The notes below the pieces were generated by a model. It did not search any database. It was not told where the DNA came from and worked only from the letters and a program-made list of their open reading frames with translations. DNA of 64,000 bases from DATATB01 sp036268995 (GTDB taxonomy: Bacteria; Planctomycetota; Planctomycetia; Pirellulales; PNKZ01), in the NCBI GenBank assembly GCA_036268995.1, contig DATATB010000187.1:6929-70928 (forward strand). Reading direction: 5' to 3'. Position 1 is the stretch's first letter. Every line of letters starts with the position of its first letter. Below are positions 60,538 through 64,000 of the stretch, one piece after another. The position numbers were made by a program, and so were the translations under genes.

Positions 60538-61713
60538 ATGCCTCGTGGCCCGGGCTTTTCGGCGAGCATGGAAACCCCATTTAAAGACAAGTTGGTGGCC
60601 GCCGCGTTTTGTTTTCGCGGCTACAACACCACCAACCTGGGGCGGACCCCCGAGCTGCTGGCCCATCGCGTCTATGGCCAGACGGTCGAAAATCACCTGG
60701 CCATCGCCAGCCAGGTAGCGGCCGAGGAACTGCACCGGCCGATCGATCTGGTGGCGCGGGTGCGTGAAAAGCGCGAGAGCACGCTGGCGAGTTTTGGCGA
60801 AGACATCGCCCTGCTGATGGCCACGGAGCTGGCCCATCTCGAACTGCTGGAAAAGTTCTTTGGGCTGAACTTTGCGCGCGCCCGCGTGCTCATGGGCTAC
60901 AGCCTGGGCGAGGTCACGGCACTGGTGGCCGGCGGCGTGATCACGCCCGAGCAGGTGCTGGTGCCGCTGCTGCGGCTCTCGGACGATTGCGTGGCGCTAG
61001 CCGAGGGCGTGACGATGGGCATCGTCTTCTCGCGTGGGCCGGTGCTCGATCTCGACGCCGTGCAGCGGTTGTGCCTGGAGATCAATCAGCAAGGCAATGG
61101 GGTGATTTCCATCTCGGCCTATCTTTCGCCCAACACGGTCTTGGTGCTAGGGCAACGCGATACGGTCGACCGCTTTAAGCAGCGGATGGGCGACGTGTTC
61201 GAGGGGCCGGTGAACCTGCGCAAAAACCACGAGAAATGGCCGCCGCTGCACACGTCGATCATGTGGCAGCGCAACATTCCCAACCGCGCCGCCGTGATGC
61301 TGCACGCCATGCCCGGCGGCTTCCGCGCACCGCACCCGCCGGTGCTTTCGCTGGTCACCGGCAAGCTCAGCTACAACGACTACAACAGCCGCGAGCTGCT
61401 GATTCGCTGGCTCGATCAGCCGCAAAGACTTTGGGACGCCGTGTATGAGCTGCTGGCGATGGGCATCGAGCTGCTGATCCACGTCGGCCCCGATCCCAAC
61501 CTCGTGCCGGCCACGTTCAAGCGACTCAGCGACAACGTCACGGCCCAGGTCAATTCCAGCACCATCAACCGGCTCGGCATGCGGGCCATGCGCCCGCTGG
61601 TCTGGCGGCCCTGGCTCAGCAAAGTGCTCTCGGCCCGCGTCGCCTTGCTGCGCGCTCCGCTGGTGAAGCACCTGATCGTCGAAGACTGGCTGCTCGAGCA
61701 AACGGTGAAATAG
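60538..61713 (+). CDS. FabD-like acyltransferase-domain protein
   Basis: A 391-residue protein of the malonyl-CoA:ACP transacylase fold. The nucleophile is in MGYSLGEVTAL (GxSxG), and PLHTSIM holds the expected catalytic His. The N-terminus has FCFRGYNTTNLGRTPELLAH in place of the usual FPGQG. A later LSLVTGKLSYNDYNSRELLIRWLDQPQRLWDAV corresponds to the FabD C-terminal part. It is longer than FabD (about 310) and lacks neighbours for fatty-acid synthesis, so a polyketide-like or unknown acyl transfer role is possible. ATG 60568 is an alternative. Confidence 0.78.
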   Translation: MPRGPGFSASMETPFKDKLVAAAFCFRGYNTTNLGRTPELLAHRVYGQTVENHLAIASQVAAEELHRPIDLVARVREKRESTLASFGEDIALLMATELAHLELLEKFFGLNFARARVLMGYSLGEVTALVAGGVITPEQVLVPLLRLSDDCVALAEGVTMGIVFSRGPVLDLDAVQRLCLEINQQGNGVISISAYLSPNTVLVLGQRDTVDRFKQRMGDVFEGPVNLRKNHEKWPPLHTSIMWQRNIPNRAAVMLHAMPGGFRAPHPPVLSLVTGKLSYNDYNSRELLIRWLDQPQRLWDAVYELLAMGIELLIHVGPDPNLVPATFKRLSDNVTAQVNSSTINRLGMRAMRPLVWRPWLSKVLSARVALLRAPLVKHLIVEDWLLEQTVK

Positions 61714-61770
61714 GCTGGGTGTGAACGTCCCGAAAACAAGTGGAGAATCCGGACTAGCCCCGAATGGGGC

Positions 61771-61918
61771 GGAAGTCGTTAGCCAGAGGCGTGAGCCCCT
61801 GGAAATGCGTGCAACGAGCGCTTAGCCCTGGAAGGGCGACAGAGAGTGTCGCCCCTTCGGGGCTCGACCGTAACGCCGCGCCGGCCGTCCAGGGGCTCAC
61901 GCCCCTGGCTAACGACTT
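61771..61918. repeat. Large inverted repeat with internal hairpin
   Basis: Outer arms gaagtcgttagccagaggcg... (61772-61803) and ...cctggctaacgactt (61888-61918), complementary with one mismatch. Inside, AGCCCTGGAAGGGCGACA pairs with TGTCGCCCCTTCGGGGCT (about 61823-61864). It lies between convergent genes. Confidence 0.82.
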
Positions 61919-61987
61919 GCGCCCTTTCAGGGCGAAGAACCAGCCGTCGTTCGCGCGTTCGCGCGTTCGCGCGAGATGCCGCCTCCG

Positions 61988-63601
61988 CTACTGATGCTCC
62001 AGCGGCAGTTCGTAGCAGGCCGCTTCTTGGGCATTGCGCACGAACAGATACGCGCCGGAGAGCGCTGGATTGTTCCACGTCTTGCCTTCGATGGCGTGAA
62101 AGCGCGATAGCTCCTCGAACCGTTCGGGGCTGGCACGCACCAGTGCCACGTCGCCCGACTCGCATTGCACGACGAGCAGCTTGCCGACACGGAGTACCTG
62201 GCCGTGTCCATACTCGGCGCTGCGCGCACTGCGCCATTTGAGCTTGCCGCTGGCCAGGTCCAGACAGTTGAGGGTGCGGCCGTCGTCGATGCCGTAAATA
62301 TGCTTGTCCAAGACAATCACGTTAGTGAACTTGGGCCGTAGGCTGCGGCTGCTCCAGACTTCGGTGGCCGCCTCGGAAGTCGGCTTGCCCGTGGCGATGG
62401 TCAACAGCTTGGAGCCCAAGCCATAGCCGGCCGCGATCAGCACCTCGTGATCGCCGATGGCCACCGGCTGCGGCACCTTGGGCTGTGAGCCCGGCCAGGT
62501 GTATTGCCAGAGCACGTGGCCGGTTTCCAGGTCGTGGCCGGTGACGTCTTCGGCGTTGAGCATGACGATCTGCCGCTGGCCATTGATCGTTGCGAGCACG
62601 GGCGAAGCGTAGCTGGCCCGGCTGTCGCCGCCATGCCAGAGCACGTCGCCCGTGTCCGGATGATAGGCCACGAGGCTATGGCCGTCCGGGCCGCCGGCGC
62701 TGACGATCACGCGCCCATCGACCACCAGCGGCGAGCCGCTGATGCCCCACATGGGCACCGCGGCGTGGTTTTCGGTCACGATGTCACGCGACCAGAGCAC
62801 GCGGCCGCTGTTGCCGTCGAGGCATTTGAGCCAGCCGGTGGCGCCGATCGCATACACGCGGCCGGCGTGCAGCGTGGGCGTGGCCCGCGGGCCGTCGCCA
62901 CCCATCACAGATTCGAATCGCCCGCGAGCGGCATGCGACCAGACCAGGGCGCCCGTATCGCGCCGGTAGCAGACCACCAGCTCGTCGTCGCCGCGCTGTT
63001 CCTGGGTAAACGCGTAGTTGCCGACCACGGCAAACGACGACCAGCCGGCCCCGATCGGCTGCCGCCAGACCTGGCGCGGCGGTGCCTGCCGCCAATCGGT
63101 GGCCAGCCGAACGTCGTCGACTTCGGCCAACCGGGCGGGACCCAGAAATTGGGGAAAGTCGTGGGGCGTCGGCCGCAGGTCGAGCTTTTGCGCCGTGTCG
63201 GCGCCCGGTGCTTTCGCGGTCTCGCCGACCAGCGCGCGATCGGCCGGTTGGCTCCAGCGCCAGCCGAAGACGGGTTGCAGATCGCCGGAATAACCCTCGA
63301 GCCGCAAGCTGCCGGCGAGCAGCGCGACCGCGGCCAGCAAGATCAACCGTCCCCGCCAGCGCAACGTGGCGAAGAACAACAGCCAGACCAGCAGCGCCGC
63401 CAGCGCTACGCCGATAGCCGAGACGATTGCCAGGTTGCGTGTGCCGCCATCGGGAATCGTCACAGCTTGGAGGACGCCGATGACGACCACCGCCAAGACC
63501 GCAATGACCGCCAATCCCAGCCAGCGGGGTTTGGCTGCCGGCGGCGCGCGGTCGACCGACCGGCGACCCAGCGCATGTTTGGCCATTGCGTCTTCGGGCA
63601 T
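61988..63601 (-). CDS. Membrane-anchored PQQ-type beta-propeller protein
   Basis: A 537-residue protein. Three hydrophobic helices near the N-terminus (WLGLAVIAVLAVVVIGVLQA, LAIVSAIGVALAALLVWLLF, RLILLAAVALLAGSL) are followed by a periplasmic propeller of PQQ-like repeats (DTGALVWSHAARG, LDGNSGRVLWSRD, HPDTGDVLWHGG, LETGHVLWQYTW, LASGKLKWRS). The blades match the PQQ_2/YVTN family that often has a binding or BamB-like role rather than enzyme function. GTG 63610 is an upstream alternative. Confidence 0.86.
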   Translation of the reverse strand: MPEDAMAKHALGRRSVDRAPPAAKPRWLGLAVIAVLAVVVIGVLQAVTIPDGGTRNLAIVSAIGVALAALLVWLLFFATLRWRGRLILLAAVALLAGSLRLEGYSGDLQPVFGWRWSQPADRALVGETAKAPGADTAQKLDLRPTPHDFPQFLGPARLAEVDDVRLATDWRQAPPRQVWRQPIGAGWSSFAVVGNYAFTQEQRGDDELVVCYRRDTGALVWSHAARGRFESVMGGDGPRATPTLHAGRVYAIGATGWLKCLDGNSGRVLWSRDIVTENHAAVPMWGISGSPLVVDGRVIVSAGGPDGHSLVAYHPDTGDVLWHGGDSRASYASPVLATINGQRQIVMLNAEDVTGHDLETGHVLWQYTWPGSQPKVPQPVAIGDHEVLIAAGYGLGSKLLTIATGKPTSEAATEVWSSRSLRPKFTNVIVLDKHIYGIDDGRTLNCLDLASGKLKWRSARSAEYGHGQVLRVGKLLVVQCESGDVALVRASPERFEELSRFHAIEGKTWNNPALSGAYLFVRNAQEAACYELPLEHQ

Positions 63602-63662
63602 GCTGAACACTTCCCTGGCGGCAGCCGAATGCTTGCCTGGCGGCAGCCGAATAATTGTCAGC

Positions 63663-63947
63663 TCAGTCCGTACGGCTGGTGACTTCGACCAGGTGCCAGC
63701 CGAACTGCGTCTTGATCGGTCCCTGCACGGTGCCGACCGGGGCGCTGAACACCACCTTATCGAACTCCGGCACCATCTGGCCAGGGCCGAACTCGCCTAG
63801 CGCACCGCCTTCGCGGCCGGAAGGGCACTGCGAGTGCTTTTTGGCCAGCGCCGCAAAATCGCCGCCCTCGTCGATCTGGGTCTTCAGATCATCGCAAGCT
63901 TCCTTGGTTTTGACCAGAATGTGCCGCGCGCTTGCCTTGCGTGCCAT
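63663..63947 (-). CDS. Parvulin-type peptidylprolyl isomerase (PpiC-like)
   Basis: A 94-residue single-domain parvulin: ARHILVKTKEACDDL, DFAALAKKHSQCPSGREGGALGEFGPGQMVPEFDKVVF and GPIKTQFGWHLVEVTSR include the conserved His and Cys/Asp positions of PpiC. It is cytoplasmic, with no signal peptide. GAGGTGA lies 5 nt before the ATG. The 53 nt to the right edge hold nothing else. Confidence 0.94.
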   Translation of the reverse strand: MARKASARHILVKTKEACDDLKTQIDEGGDFAALAKKHSQCPSGREGGALGEFGPGQMVPEFDKVVFSAPVGTVQGPIKTQFGWHLVEVTSRTD

Positions 63948-64000
63948 GTTTCACCTCGGGAGAGAAAGGATTGAGTCAACCGGCCGCAGCCACAGCCTGG

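Overview
The window looks like a chromosomal segment of a high-GC planctomycete of the Pirellula type. The evidence is a set of lineage-typical families: DUF1549/DUF1553 cytochrome proteins paired with a DUF1501 Tat protein, a PVC-type heme-binding dehydrogenase with a CAACH site, DUF1080-like secreted proteins, a Ser/Thr kinase with an N-terminal RYQAQ-like segment, and two adjacent clpP paralogues. Many genes lack a clear Shine-Dalgarno site. Intergenic spaces carry several families of dispersed palindromic repeats.

Positions 1-10800 (minus strand) hold one long cobalamin operon: cobU, cobT, cobD, cobQ/cbiP, cbiB, cbiA, two small one-helix membrane proteins, cbiX fused to a 2Fe-2S ferredoxin domain, a His-rich DUF3209 protein, cbiC, a second 2Fe-2S protein, bluB, and the first 43 codons of cbiD, which runs off the left edge. 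Most genes overlap by 4 to 35 nt. A cobalamin riboswitch (about 10625-10795) precedes the operon. CbiX, CbiC, CbiD, CbiA and CbiP indicate the early-cobalt (anaerobic-type) corrin route, while BluB needs oxygen to make the lower ligand.

Positions 10988-33300 hold mostly secreted or envelope proteins (PVC heme protein, tandem alpha/beta hydrolase, Ig-like and lectin-like proteins, DUF1549/DUF1553 plus DUF1501), mixed with housekeeping genes (holA, eda, a DksA-type zinc finger, an amine oxidase, a creatininase family enzyme, a GntR regulator).

Positions 33300-47430 hold a ComA/HSA32-type phosphosulfolactate synthase homologue, a basic DUF6496 protein, a COG2509 flavoprotein, an RRM protein, pyrF, ndk, gmhB, leuS, an SH3-domain protein, a HipA-like kinase and hemC. 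Positions 47560-49350 are different: a strong terminator, a frameshifted gene remnant, a 5'-truncated double-CXXCG protein (a family linked to immunity in Myxococcus) and a small unrecognised gene.

Positions 49466-64000 hold a coiled-coil lipoprotein, the tRNA-Gly/tig/clpP2/clpP1 group, a large membrane kinase with a C-terminal alpha-toroid domain followed by an FHA protein, a tiny lipoprotein, a candidate pair of small RNAs with a good promoter and two intrinsic terminators, a FabD-like acyltransferase, a PQQ-type propeller protein and a parvulin.
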